Source: Lancefieldella parvula_C
GTDB lineage: Bacteria > Actinomycetota > Coriobacteriia > Coriobacteriales > Atopobiaceae
Reading direction: 5' to 3'
Assembly (NCBI RefSeq): GCF_000758945.1
Contig: NZ_JRND01000019.1
Coordinates: 18,244-82,243, forward strand
DNA length: 64,000 nt
Positions within the stretch are counted from its first letter, which is position 1. Each line of letters starts with the position of its first letter. The notes beneath the pieces are model-generated. The model ran no database searches. It saw nothing but the letters and a program-made list of their open reading frames with translations, and had not been told where the DNA came from. Positions 34,219-43,120 of this stretch are shown here, piece by piece. The translations under genes were made by a program, and so were the position numbers.

Positions 34219-36455
34219 TGCTTGCCTCTATAACGTCTGCGAGTTGCGTGAGTACTGCCCTTTCTAGCTCCTGTTTTAAGCCTCTTGATAACATCATCTG
34301 AGGTAGTGCCTTCAAGCTGGCTTCTAATGGCTACAATCTGATCTCTGAGTTCTGCTGCATGTTCATAATCCATTGACGCAGAAGCCTCTGCCATCTCTGC
34401 TTCCATACCAGAAAGCATTGCTTCAACCTCTGAGCGCGGAAGATTTTGAAGCTCTTCAGCAAGCAATTCTGCAGGCATTTCAAGAATTGATTCTTGCTGT
34501 TCTTCAAGCGAATCTTCGTCATCAGAGGCGGTATAGAACTCTCCGTTTTTGCGCTTGCGTTTATCAACGTTCTCTGAAGCTTCAGCAATAAAACCTGCAA
34601 TATCCGTAATGGATTTCTTAACGGTCTTAGGTACAATACCGTGCTCTTTATTAAACGCTTCCTGAAGCTCTCGACGCCTTTTTGTTTCATCAATGGCAAT
34701 GCGCATGGAATCAGTGATTTTATCGGCGTACATAATGACCTGGCCAGAAGCGTTTCTTGCCGCTCTGCCCATAGTCTGAATAAGAGACCTTCTGTTTCTT
34801 AAGAAGCCCTCTTTATCTGCATCAAGAATAGCTACGAGAGAAACCTCTGGAATATCAAGTCCTTCTCGCAAAAGGTTAATTCCAACCAGTGCGTCAATCT
34901 TACCCTGACGCAAATCTCTAATAATTTCTACACGGTCAAGCGTGGCAGTATCCGAATGCATGTAGTTGACTTTAATACCCTCGTCTAACAGGTGATCTGT
35001 AAGATCTTCTGCCATTCTTTTAGTGAGCGTAGTAACAAGAACGCGCTCTTTTTTTGCCACTCTCTCTTTGACCTCTGAGATAAGGTCATCAATTTGACCT
35101 CTTACTGGTCTGACATCAATCTTTGGATCGAGGAGGCCAGTTGGACGAATAATCTGCTCAACCTGTTGCTGAGCGACCGTCTCTTCATAGTCTCCAGGAG
35201 TTGCAGAGACGTAAATAAACTGTGGAATACGTCCCTCAAACTCGTCAAATCTGAGAGGCCTGTTATCAAGTGCAGAAGGAAGTCTAAATCCGTGATCTAC
35301 CAGCGTAACTTTACGAGACCTATCGCCCTCATACATACCTCTAATTTGAGGAACCGTAACATGTGACTCATCAATGATACAAATCATGTCTTTAGGGAAA
35401 TAATCAATGAGCGTATAGGGAGGCTCACCTGGAGCGCGACCATCCAAATGGCGCGAGTAGTTCTCAATACCATTGCAATAACCCATAGTCTCAAGCATCT
35501 CTAGATCATAGTTTGTCCTCTGAGCAAGACGCTGAGCTTCTAGTAATTTATCGTTTTCTTTAAGCTCTTTAACACGAGCTTCCATCTCTTCCGAAACGGT
35601 TGTAAGAGCATGGGTAATCTTTGGACGCTCAGTAACGTAGTGAGATGCTGGCCAAATTGGAATAGCATCAAACTCTCTCAGCACTTCTCCCGTTACATTG
35701 CTAACCTCTGAAATACTTTCTACTTCATCACCAAAGAACTCAATACGCAGCGGATTTTCTGCATACGGCGGGAACACATCAACAACGTCTCCACGCACCC
35801 TAAACATGCCACGCTGTAAATCGTAATCATTTCTATCGTACTGGACATCAATAAGATCTTTAATAAAATCATCACGCTCAAGAGGAACGGATTTATCTAC
35901 ATTAGGAGCAAGACCTGCATAGTCTTGAGGACTACCAATACCATAAATACACGATACAGATGCTACAACAATGACATCACGCCTAGACAAAAGCGATGAA
36001 GTTGCCTGGTGACGGAGCTTCTCTACCTCTTCGTTGATGGAAGCGTCTTTTTCTATGTACGTATCAGACTGCGGAACATATGCCTCTGGCTGGTAGTAGT
36101 CATAGTACGAGACAAAGTACACAACAGCGTTGTTAGGAAAGAGCTCCTTCATCTCTGAAGCAACCTGTGCAGCTAGTGTTTTGTTGGGCTCCATAATAAG
36201 CGTGGGGCGGTTGAGCTTCTCAATAGTTTTAGCCATAGAGAAGGTCTTACCCGAACCCGTAACACCTAAGAGCGTCTGGTACCTGAGCCCGTCTTCAATT
36301 CCTTGGGCAAGCTTTTCTATTGCCTGTGGCTGATCACCTGCGGGTTCAAAAGGAGATACTACCTGAAGCTTCTCTTCTCCTGCTTCACGTCCAAATCGGC
36401 GCAGTTCAGCACCTATATATTCTTTATGTTGATCTTCAGCATGAGATGCATCCAT
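34215..36455 (-). CDS. uvrB: UvrB, excinuclease ABC subunit B
   Basis: A 746-residue helicase-fold protein that loads at damage and recruits UvrC. Visible are Walker A GVTGSGKTF, the beta-hairpin YYDYYQPEAYVP, helicase motifs including CIIDESHV, QTMGRAARN, and a C-terminal UVR motif (MDYEHAAELRDQI) for UvrC binding. Length exceeds the usual 660-700 because of an acidic insert before the UVR motif and a basic tail ending RRRYRGKH. It is monocistronic and separate from uvrA/uvrC. A LexA-type box lies 49 nt upstream of the start. Confidence 0.96.
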   Translation of the reverse strand: MDASHAEDQHKEYIGAELRRFGREAGEEKLQVVSPFEPAGDQPQAIEKLAQGIEDGLRYQTLLGVTGSGKTFSMAKTIEKLNRPTLIMEPNKTLAAQVASEMKELFPNNAVVYFVSYYDYYQPEAYVPQSDTYIEKDASINEEVEKLRHQATSSLLSRRDVIVVASVSCIYGIGSPQDYAGLAPNVDKSVPLERDDFIKDLIDVQYDRNDYDLQRGMFRVRGDVVDVFPPYAENPLRIEFFGDEVESISEVSNVTGEVLREFDAIPIWPASHYVTERPKITHALTTVSEEMEARVKELKENDKLLEAQRLAQRTNYDLEMLETMGYCNGIENYSRHLDGRAPGEPPYTLIDYFPKDMICIIDESHVTVPQIRGMYEGDRSRKVTLVDHGFRLPSALDNRPLRFDEFEGRIPQFIYVSATPGDYEETVAQQQVEQIIRPTGLLDPKIDVRPVRGQIDDLISEVKERVAKKERVLVTTLTKRMAEDLTDHLLDEGIKVNYMHSDTATLDRVEIIRDLRQGKIDALVGINLLREGLDIPEVSLVAILDADKEGFLRNRRSLIQTMGRAARNASGQVIMYADKITDSMRIAIDETKRRRELQEAFNKEHGIVPKTVKKSITDIAGFIAEASENVDKRKRKNGEFYTASDDEDSLEEQQESILEMPAELLAEELQNLPRSEVEAMLSGMEAEMAEASASMDYEHAAELRDQIVAIRSQLEGTTSDDVIKRLKTGARKGSTHATRRRYRGKH

Positions 36456-36503
36456 GAGATTCTCCTTTTCTTGTGAAAGTAGTATACCCCACTTCTCAAA
36501 ACT

Positions 36504-36516
36504 GAAACACTTGTTC
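36504..36516 (-). promoter_or_regulatory. Candidate LexA (SOS) box of uvrB
   Basis: The minus strand reads GAACAAGTGTTTC, matching the Gram-positive LexA consensus GAAC-RNRY-GTTY at every defined position. It lies 49-61 nt upstream of the uvrB ATG, where a promoter is expected. It also lies about 115 nt upstream of the divergent TTG-start gene. Confidence 0.7.
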
Positions 36517-36631
36517 TATACTATTTATAAATTGCAGTATAGTTTCAAAGTGTGACGGGTAATAAATACATTACCTATATGCGTTAAACTAGCATTTAAA
36601 TAAACAAGTTACATCAGATAAAGGAGATACC

Positions 36632-38716
36632 TTGGGCGTCTCAGATCTTTTCTCGCTAAATAAAGCTTCAAAGCAACCTCAGGGTTCTACCCTAGAGAAG
36701 ATTTTACTGCGCTCAAATAATGTCATTGCCGCTCTTAAAGACCTTGTTGCAAACAATCAGATTGCAGAGGCTGGTCTTCAAGAGATGCTGATACGCTCTA
36801 AAAATCTCGAGAATACCAATCTGCCCAAGGGCGATGTTCATAAGCTGGACAGAACGGGTCGCTGGTGGTTCAACGCTAACACGATGGAGTGTGCACCAGA
36901 AGAGTACGATGCATTTATTGCAACTGAGGCTATTCTCAACATTTCACAAGATGTTGAAGCCCTAAAGAATACACATGCTTCTGAGACAGATCTTCAGCTT
37001 GTTCGTACTAGCCTTTCGCAGGTAGCAAGCCTCATGCCCAAGTCAGCTTCTCTTTCTGAGCAAGTTGCTCCTTTTAGTGGTAACGCTGACGGCAGCTCAG
37101 ACTGGATGAAGCGTCTCTGGTTTGCCAACTATGTTGAGAACACGCCATTCCCTTTTAGGATGGTGTATAACTTCTTCTACAATCCACAACTTGATATTTT
37201 GGTATTTGAGTTCTTTGTAGCTCGTCCTCGCTGCTTTAGTTTCTTATCTGCAGAAAAGGCAGAGCAAATTGCAGCGGCGCGCGCTTACGCACTGCGTACT
37301 TCTCTTTGCGTGGCCCGCATGGCACTTCAAAGCTGCAAAATCTCTCGCGTCTGCATCAACGGCAGCTTGCGTGGAGAAGAGCGCATTGTCTTATCTATGG
37401 ACTTAAACGAAGCTGCCCTTGCTCGTCTGCTGCCTACTGCAGCAAACACTCAAATTGACGGCAACAGCTTCCCACAAGATCCAGCGCTCAGGGTTTCTTT
37501 TGACGCTGAAGGTTGGTTTAGCGAGGTTGAGCCTTTTATGAAGCCAACAGACGAGTGGGTTTCTCCACGTAGCTTCTTTGAAATGCCAGACCTGTCTGAT
37601 CGCCCCTGTTCGCCAGCAGTCACTGCTGTTTGTGGAGCCCAAAAGGTAAGTGACCTTGGCTACTCTGAGGCATCTCATCGCATCAGACTTTGGAACACCA
37701 CTCTCAACAACATCCCAAAAGATGCCTCTACTGCAGATGCAGTTGGTAAATTTGAGGAAGCAAAAGCTTCAACTTCTGATATTTACGCCATTGAAGGCTT
37801 TGATAGAGTCATCCATGGACTGGTTGAGGGCACTATTGATTTCTCGGACAGAAGGTCTATGGCCGAGAAATTCCTCTTTGGTTCGCCTTTGCAAAAAACG
37901 CTTCAATCCATAAATAACATCATGGACGGAGAGCCAGACCCAGACGCTCTAGAAAAGGTGCTTACAGAGCTTGAGTCTCAGGTTTCACCAACCCTTGATA
38001 TGGGTCTGTATCTGGATGACTCTGATTCTATCTACAGATATTTTGATTCCCTCTCAGAGCGCGTTGCTTATAACCTTGCATTCCCCAATGAGCCAAGAAA
38101 ACTGGTGCTTATTCCAGACACCTATTTTATGTCTTTAGCAAGAATGGCTCGTGCCTACAACCTGCTTGAACAGCCAGAAAAAGCAGAACGCTATGCACAA
38201 GAAGCCCATAGAATTTCTCCTTTGGGAATTGATGCAACGCTGCTATTGGTAAGAACATTAGAAGATCAGTCAAAAGTTTTTGAGGCTGCAAAGCTGCTCA
38301 AAGACCTTATCGCACACATTTTTTCTAGCTCAGATGTTGCTCTGGTGTACTATCGCCTGGCCTATATGGAGTGGAAGCTAGGACGCTCTGACCTTTGTGC
38401 AGCTTGCTATCAAATGGCAATAATTATCGGCGGCAGTGTTGCCCAACCTGCAAAAGAAGAGCTTGAAGACCTTCTCAAGGCAGATGCTTCTGTTAAGAAA
38501 CTGGATACCCCTCAAGAAGTCTTCTCGTTCCTTAAGCAAAATGGTGTTCCTGTCTTTGACCAGAAAGCTGTGTTTAACAAGGCAGTTGCTATTGGCAGCG
38601 CATGTGTTAACGATGGCATTTATTGTGTTGGCCAAAACATGCTCAAGAACTGCCTTGAAATTACCTTTGACGATGCAGCTGCCAAGGTAGAGAGTTCACT
38701 GAGGACGCCCTTCTAG
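36632..38716 (+). CDS. Large cytosolic protein with C-terminal TPR-like repeats, function unknown
   Basis: A 694-residue protein without signal peptide or membrane segments. Start is TTG, chosen because AAGGAG stands five nt upstream and no ATG fits. Residues about 500-640 contain helical repeats with TPR spacing (for example LARMARAYNLLEQPEKAERYAQEA and LVYYRLAYMEWKLGRSDLCAACYQMA in pieces). The N-terminal half is not recognised; it contains a Trp-rich patch (RTGRWWFN) and WMKRLWFANYVEN. It stands alone between uvrB (divergent) and coaE (convergent). TPR proteins usually hold partners together; nothing more can be said. Confidence 0.8.
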   Translation: MGVSDLFSLNKASKQPQGSTLEKILLRSNNVIAALKDLVANNQIAEAGLQEMLIRSKNLENTNLPKGDVHKLDRTGRWWFNANTMECAPEEYDAFIATEAILNISQDVEALKNTHASETDLQLVRTSLSQVASLMPKSASLSEQVAPFSGNADGSSDWMKRLWFANYVENTPFPFRMVYNFFYNPQLDILVFEFFVARPRCFSFLSAEKAEQIAAARAYALRTSLCVARMALQSCKISRVCINGSLRGEERIVLSMDLNEAALARLLPTAANTQIDGNSFPQDPALRVSFDAEGWFSEVEPFMKPTDEWVSPRSFFEMPDLSDRPCSPAVTAVCGAQKVSDLGYSEASHRIRLWNTTLNNIPKDASTADAVGKFEEAKASTSDIYAIEGFDRVIHGLVEGTIDFSDRRSMAEKFLFGSPLQKTLQSINNIMDGEPDPDALEKVLTELESQVSPTLDMGLYLDDSDSIYRYFDSLSERVAYNLAFPNEPRKLVLIPDTYFMSLARMARAYNLLEQPEKAERYAQEAHRISPLGIDATLLLVRTLEDQSKVFEAAKLLKDLIAHIFSSSDVALVYYRLAYMEWKLGRSDLCAACYQMAIIIGGSVAQPAKEELEDLLKADASVKKLDTPQEVFSFLKQNGVPVFDQKAVFNKAVAIGSACVNDGIYCVGQNMLKNCLEITFDDAAAKVESSLRTPF

Positions 38717-38739
38717 AGACCGCGCATGTAAGCTATAAC

Positions 38740-39354
38740 TTATTGCTCTGAATGCTGATTAAACCGAGCGTTTAACCAAAGCTCTACCTGTGCTTTAAGA
38801 TCATCAAGGCCTTCAGAGTTTACAAACACCGTATCCGCCTGATTACGCAAATACGTATCGGAAGGCTGATGCGCTATACGCTGCTCAAACTCTTGGCGAG
38901 AAGATCCTCGCTGTTCAGCGCGTTCTGCTCTCAGTTCCAAAGGCGCTACAACAACGACAACCTCATCAACCAGCTCAAGCAAGTCTTCAACGCGGTCAAG
39001 CAGCGGAACCTCTACAAAGCAGAACTGAGCATCTGCAGCAGGAGCCTCTTTTGTAAGGAATTGACGCATATATTCCCTGATAAAAGGCATCTCAAGCTCT
39101 TCTAAGAGCTCAGCAGATTCTCTAGTGGCAAAAGCCCTACGACCAAGCTCTCGCCTATTAATCTCATGAGTAACGGGATCCAACAAATCGTTACCAAAAG
39201 CCTCTGCCACACGATACGTACACTCGCATCCAGGTCTCAGAAGTCTACGAGAAACCTCATCAAGGTCAAAGCGCAGACCACCTGCTGCTTCAAACATTTT
39301 AGAAACAGTTGATTTACCAGACGCCATTCCGCCGGCGAGAATTACCTTGTACAT
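38740..39354 (-). CDS. coaE: Dephospho-CoA kinase
   Basis: Last step of CoA synthesis: phosphorylates the 3'-hydroxyl of dephospho-CoA. The 204-residue protein has Walker A GGMASGKSTVSKMF, the family segment FDLDEVSRRLL, RRELGRRAF, FVEVPLLDR and the lid arginines (RAEQRGSSRQEFEQRI). ATG at 39354 is chosen over a GTG three codons earlier because AGGAG lies 8 nt upstream of it. It is 11 nt downstream of the ABC transporter ATPase gene and may share its transcript. Confidence 0.93.
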   Translation of the reverse strand: MYKVILAGGMASGKSTVSKMFEAAGGLRFDLDEVSRRLLRPGCECTYRVAEAFGNDLLDPVTHEINRRELGRRAFATRESAELLEELEMPFIREYMRQFLTKEAPAADAQFCFVEVPLLDRVEDLLELVDEVVVVVAPLELRAERAEQRGSSRQEFEQRIAHQPSDTYLRNQADTVFVNSEGLDDLKAQVELWLNARFNQHSEQ

Positions 39355-39365
39355 GTAGTTCACTC

Positions 39366-39995
39366 CTATAACTGCAGTGCTGTATAAGAGCCTAGCAGTT
39401 TTACTTCTTCAGGAGTATGAGTTACCCAAATTACAACTTTTGATTCAATGAACGGTTTGACAGAGGCAATAACCTGCTGCTTAAGCGCTTCATCTAATCC
39501 CTTGAGCGGCTCATCAAAGAGCAAGATGTCTGCATCTGCAAAGAGTGTACGTAAAAGAGCAACGCGTCTCTTTTGACCACCGGAAAGCTCAGAAACAGAC
39601 TTGTTTTCTGTTCCTTCAAGTCCTACCTCACAAAGCGCCTCTTTAATACGCTCTCGAGCGCTTTGTTTTTGCTCCTTTGAGTGCAACTGTATAGCAAGCA
39701 TGATATTTGCCATAACGCTCAAGTTTTCTAGCAGTCTATCTTCCTGAAACATCATGACCGTTTTAGCGTCAAGCGATTTAAGCACTGTGCCTGAATCAGC
39801 CACTTCAAGACCGCAAAGAATACGAAGAAGTGTTGTTTTACCTGCTCCAGAGGGCTCAGAGAGTACGTACACTCCCCTCTCAAACTTGTAGGAAAAATCA
39901 TCAAGCACAACCGTATTACCAAACGATTTAGTGATGTTTTTTACCTCAAGCAACTGCTCGGTTGCATAGGCACAATTTGTTGTATTCATACTCAT
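39366..39995 (-). CDS. ABC transporter ATPase, SsuB/TauB-like
   Basis: A short 209-residue ATPase. The ATG at 39995 overlaps the permease stop (ATGA). Signature LSGGQKRRVALLR, Walker B ILLFDEPLKGLDEA and switch region VIWVTHTPEE are normal. Walker A reads EPSGAGKTT: the first glycine is replaced by Glu. Such proteins pair with SsuC-like permeases to import sulfonates, nitrate, thiamine precursors or similar small solutes. The substrate cannot be told from sequence. Confidence 0.85.
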   Translation of the reverse strand: MSMNTTNCAYATEQLLEVKNITKSFGNTVVLDDFSYKFERGVYVLSEPSGAGKTTLLRILCGLEVADSGTVLKSLDAKTVMMFQEDRLLENLSVMANIMLAIQLHSKEQKQSARERIKEALCEVGLEGTENKSVSELSGGQKRRVALLRTLFADADILLFDEPLKGLDEALKQQVIASVKPFIESKVVIWVTHTPEEVKLLGSYTALQL

Positions 39996-40909
39996 GAGCA
40001 GCTCTTTTCTAGCCTTGCAGCAGCCCATGAAACTAACCGCATCACGATCTTCTCGCCAAGCGCGCTCATCACAATAACCACAAGCGTCCATGCAAAAAGG
40101 GCTGGCGTATCCAAATACACTTTAGCGTTATAGAGGTGCTCGCCAATGGAGAACGTGGGAAGTCCAATGACCTCGGCAGCAATTCCCGACTTCCAGCAAA
40201 ACCCCATGGCAAGTGAGGTTGCTGTCTTAAGCGAAGGCATAAGCTGCGACAAATAAATTGCTTTAATGCGTTGCCAGCCGTGAATTTGGTATACATCAGC
40301 CATCTCAATGAGCTGCTGGTCAGTGCTGAGGAGCCCCTCAAGTACCGTAATGTAGATGATAGGAAGTGCCATCAAAAATGAAATTGAAATTGAAAGGTAG
40401 GGCGTGCGAACCCAGATAAGTAGCAAGATGACAAAGGATGCTACGGGAATTGATTTGATTGTAGAAATAAGCGGCTCAAAAAGAATCTTGATCAGCTTGT
40501 ACTTAAAGCTCAAAAACGCCAGCAAGGAGCCAACGGTAAAAGCAAGTGCTCCACCAGCAAAAATACGCAAAAGAGAAAGACCAATAGAAACCCAAAACTC
40601 GCGTAGTTGAGCTAGCGAGAAAAGCGTCTGAATGGTCTGAATAGGTGAAGTTAAAACAATATCCTGATTGATAACACCCGCAGCTATCTGCCACATGACA
40701 AGCCAAAATACCAGTGCGCCTAAACGTGCTCCCCAGCTAGAAGCAACTTTGCGCACAGTCGGTTTGCCTTGCACGCGGCCCGAGCCTTGGGTCTGACCTG
40801 CGCTTTGGGCCTGATCGTTTTTCTCGACAGAAAAATCTGCCGAGGCAGAGCCTTTCTCGGCGCCACCTCGGGCAGAAATACTATCTTTTATGTGCGGGTT
40901 ATGCGCCAA
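39992..40909 (-). CDS. ABC transporter permease, SsuC/TauC-like
   Basis: A 305-residue inner-membrane permease. A low-complexity charged leader (residues 1-50) is followed by about six helices; the coupling loop is seen near MADVYQIHGWQRIKAIYLSQ. A TTG start overlapping the binding-protein gene by 11 nt is the best available; its ribosome site (GGAG, 12 nt away) is distant, so the true start is uncertain. It sits between the binding-protein and ATPase genes with overlaps on both sides. Confidence 0.82.
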   Translation of the reverse strand: MAHNPHIKDSISARGGAEKGSASADFSVEKNDQAQSAGQTQGSGRVQGKPTVRKVASSWGARLGALVFWLVMWQIAAGVINQDIVLTSPIQTIQTLFSLAQLREFWVSIGLSLLRIFAGGALAFTVGSLLAFLSFKYKLIKILFEPLISTIKSIPVASFVILLLIWVRTPYLSISISFLMALPIIYITVLEGLLSTDQQLIEMADVYQIHGWQRIKAIYLSQLMPSLKTATSLAMGFCWKSGIAAEVIGLPTFSIGEHLYNAKVYLDTPALFAWTLVVIVMSALGEKIVMRLVSWAAARLEKSCS

Positions 40910-41915
40910 AGTAGAAATCGTCTCCAGGAACCTGTCCGCCTACTGCCTGAGAATTAGCCTCAGCCAGAATGCCTAAGTAACTTGAAAGTGCGCTCTTCAT
41001 ATCTGCGCCATCAATATACGTAATATTACACTTAGGCAGCGCAACCTTGGCAATAGGCTCTGGAACAATACCGTATTTACCTACAAGCGTAGCAGCCTCA
41101 TCTGGATGATCAACCGCAAATGCAACAGAGTCTTTGTAGTGAGAAAGCAGCGCCGTTACCGCATCTGGAGAATCAGAGATGAGCTTTGAAGAAATAATGG
41201 TCACGCCAGCAATCAGCTTGCTCTGAGGATTGACTGCCTCCCACTCAGCACCAAGGTCGATTGCAACGCGAATCTGATTGTTCTTGCTTTGTGCCACCGT
41301 AACAAAAGGCTGTGGGAGCAGCGCAATTCCCTCTGGGTCTTGCGCCAACGCAGCAACACACTCGGTATGTTCGCTCTTCCACTCTACCTGGACGTCCTCG
41401 CCAAGCGTCATCCCATTTTTGCTCAACAGGTAGGACAGTGTGTACTCTGGGACAGCACCCTTACCAGAAGCGTAGAGCGTCTTTCCCTTGAGGTCGGCAA
41501 GCTTAGAGATGGCGCTCCCTGTCTCAACAATGTAGAGAACATTCAGCACGTTGAGGCAAGCTACCTTATAGGCGCCCTTAGTCTTATTGAACAGCGTAGC
41601 TGCAAGGTTTGCAGGAATAGACGCAACGTCAACATCGCCCTGGGCAATCTTAGCAACTACCTGATCAGGAGCATCCAAAATCTCAAACGAGTAGTTGTTA
41701 TCGGTGATGTTTTGCGCCTCAACCTCGCTCATGAACTTAACCAAGCCCATGGCAGTAGGTCCTTTGAGCGTTGCAACTCTTACGGCAACAGGCTCAGATT
41801 TCTTAGCCTCATCTTTTGTGGCGTCCTGAGACTTCTCTTGGTCTGTTCCCTTGCAGCCAAACAGCGCTGTAGCTGGAATAAGACCTGCAAGCTTAAGGAA
41901 CGAACGTCTATCCAT
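40899..41915 (-). CDS. Substrate-binding lipoprotein, SsuA/NMT1-like
   Basis: A 338-residue lipoprotein with a Tat-type signal (RRSFLKL at residues 3-9) and lipobox LFGC (Cys 21). The mature part has the two-lobe fold of the aliphatic sulfonate/nitrate/thiamine-precursor binding family (GDVDVASIPANLAATL, LKGKTLYASGKGAVPEYTLSYLL). With the overlapping permease and ATPase it forms a complete importer. No biosynthetic neighbour identifies the ligand. Confidence 0.85.
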   Translation of the reverse strand: MDRRSFLKLAGLIPATALFGCKGTDQEKSQDATKDEAKKSEPVAVRVATLKGPTAMGLVKFMSEVEAQNITDNNYSFEILDAPDQVVAKIAQGDVDVASIPANLAATLFNKTKGAYKVACLNVLNVLYIVETGSAISKLADLKGKTLYASGKGAVPEYTLSYLLSKNGMTLGEDVQVEWKSEHTECVAALAQDPEGIALLPQPFVTVAQSKNNQIRVAIDLGAEWEAVNPQSKLIAGVTIISSKLISDSPDAVTALLSHYKDSVAFAVDHPDEAATLVGKYGIVPEPIAKVALPKCNITYIDGADMKSALSSYLGILAEANSQAVGGQVPGDDFYFGA

Positions 41916-42035
41916 GAATCACTCCTGACTCGAAAAGTTAACTACGGCTACCTTATCACGTCTACAGCAAAATTCATACGATATACAGCATATCTTGCAA
42001 ACTCTTTGATACATCCATAAGAGCAAGCTGTACCC

Positions 42036-42065
42036 ATGGCGAGAAGAACTAGTTCTTCTCGCCAT
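42036..42065 (-). terminator. Perfect 30-bp palindrome overlapping the M42 peptidase stop codon
   Basis: The sequence from 42036 to 42065 is its own reverse complement, 15 pairs with no spacer (ATGGCGAGAAGAACT and its complement). It encodes the last residues of the peptidase plus its stop. No T-run follows, so it is either an unusual terminator or an RNA 3'-end element. Confidence 0.65.
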
Positions 42066-43110
42066 ATCCAAGGACGTATGCGCGGCACAGATTCTCGGTA
42101 CCGATGATTGCATCAATGTGGCAACGCTCACGGCCGTGTGTGTTGAGACATGCTGGACCAAATGCGCCACTCTTAAGATCATTGCCGGAGAAATATGCAG
42201 CGTTTGCGTCAGTTGAGAAGTGGAAGGCAACCTGCTGATTCCACTTTTCTGGCTCAACAACCTCCTGCGCGCAGGCAATAAGCTTGTTGGAAACTTCCCA
42301 ATCGTAAGGCGAACGAATATCAGAAACAATGATGCCTACGTGGTGTTCATTTGAATTGTAGTCTGGACCAATGAGGGTAATGTCCAGCGATACGTACTCA
42401 TCTACCTCAACAGGCAAGAATGCGCCGCCGTGACCAATCTCCTCGTACATGGGGAATGCAAACAAGGTGTTATAGAGGGGTTTCTCGCCAGACTGTGCAA
42501 GCCAACGGAGCGTATGAAGCTGCGCTGCAACACAAGCCTTATCGTCGATAAAGCGAGAAACCATATAGCCGTTGTCATACATCTCAAAGTGTGGGTCAAT
42601 AGCAACAACCGCGCCCTCGGAAACGCCCAGTGCACGAGCTTCCTCAGGGGAAGAAACGTCAGCGATAAGCGAGATGGACATGTTGTCCTCGTTGCGCTCC
42701 ATGGTTCTAGCGTCTTCAAAGACGTGAACGGAGTGGTGGTTGCAGATAACCTGGCCGTTAACAACGGAGCCATCTCTACAGACAACGTGGCAGGTCTCGC
42801 CCTCAATGCTGTGGTAGTTGATACCACCCAGCTGACGAACGCGCAGTGTACCGTCTGAGTTGAAGCCGCGGACAATCAGGCCAATGGTATCAAGGTGAGC
42901 ATTAACGCCAACAGTCTTGCTGGTATCCTTGCCTTCTACCAGGACGTATGCAGTAGCCTTATTGTCAATTTGAAGCTCATAGCCTGCCTCAGCGACAAGC
43001 TCACGGAGCAGCTCGTGAATGCGCTCATAGTAGCCAACAGGACTATCGCACTCAACAAGTTTCTTTGTAGTGTCAATCAGATACTGTGTATCAGTCTCAA
43101 AATGAGTCAT
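42049..43110 (-). CDS. M42-family metallo-aminopeptidase
   Basis: A 353-residue cytosolic enzyme with the two-zinc co-catalytic site: HLD at residues 72-74, bridging Asp in FIDDK (189-190), Glu pair in YEEIGHGG (223-224), and a late His in NTHGRERCH. M42 peptidases (PepA/FrvX type) release N-terminal residues from short peptides. The segment ARTMERNEDNMSI is typical of the dimerisation domain. It lies 10 nt after pepT, consistent with shared expression for using imported peptides. Confidence 0.87.
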   Translation of the reverse strand: MTHFETDTQYLIDTTKKLVECDSPVGYYERIHELLRELVAEAGYELQIDNKATAYVLVEGKDTSKTVGVNAHLDTIGLIVRGFNSDGTLRVRQLGGINYHSIEGETCHVVCRDGSVVNGQVICNHHSVHVFEDARTMERNEDNMSISLIADVSSPEEARALGVSEGAVVAIDPHFEMYDNGYMVSRFIDDKACVAAQLHTLRWLAQSGEKPLYNTLFAFPMYEEIGHGGAFLPVEVDEYVSLDITLIGPDYNSNEHHVGIIVSDIRSPYDWEVSNKLIACAQEVVEPEKWNQQVAFHFSTDANAAYFSGNDLKSGAFGPACLNTHGRERCHIDAIIGTENLCRAYVLGYGEKN

Positions 43111-43120
43111 GAAAAATCTC

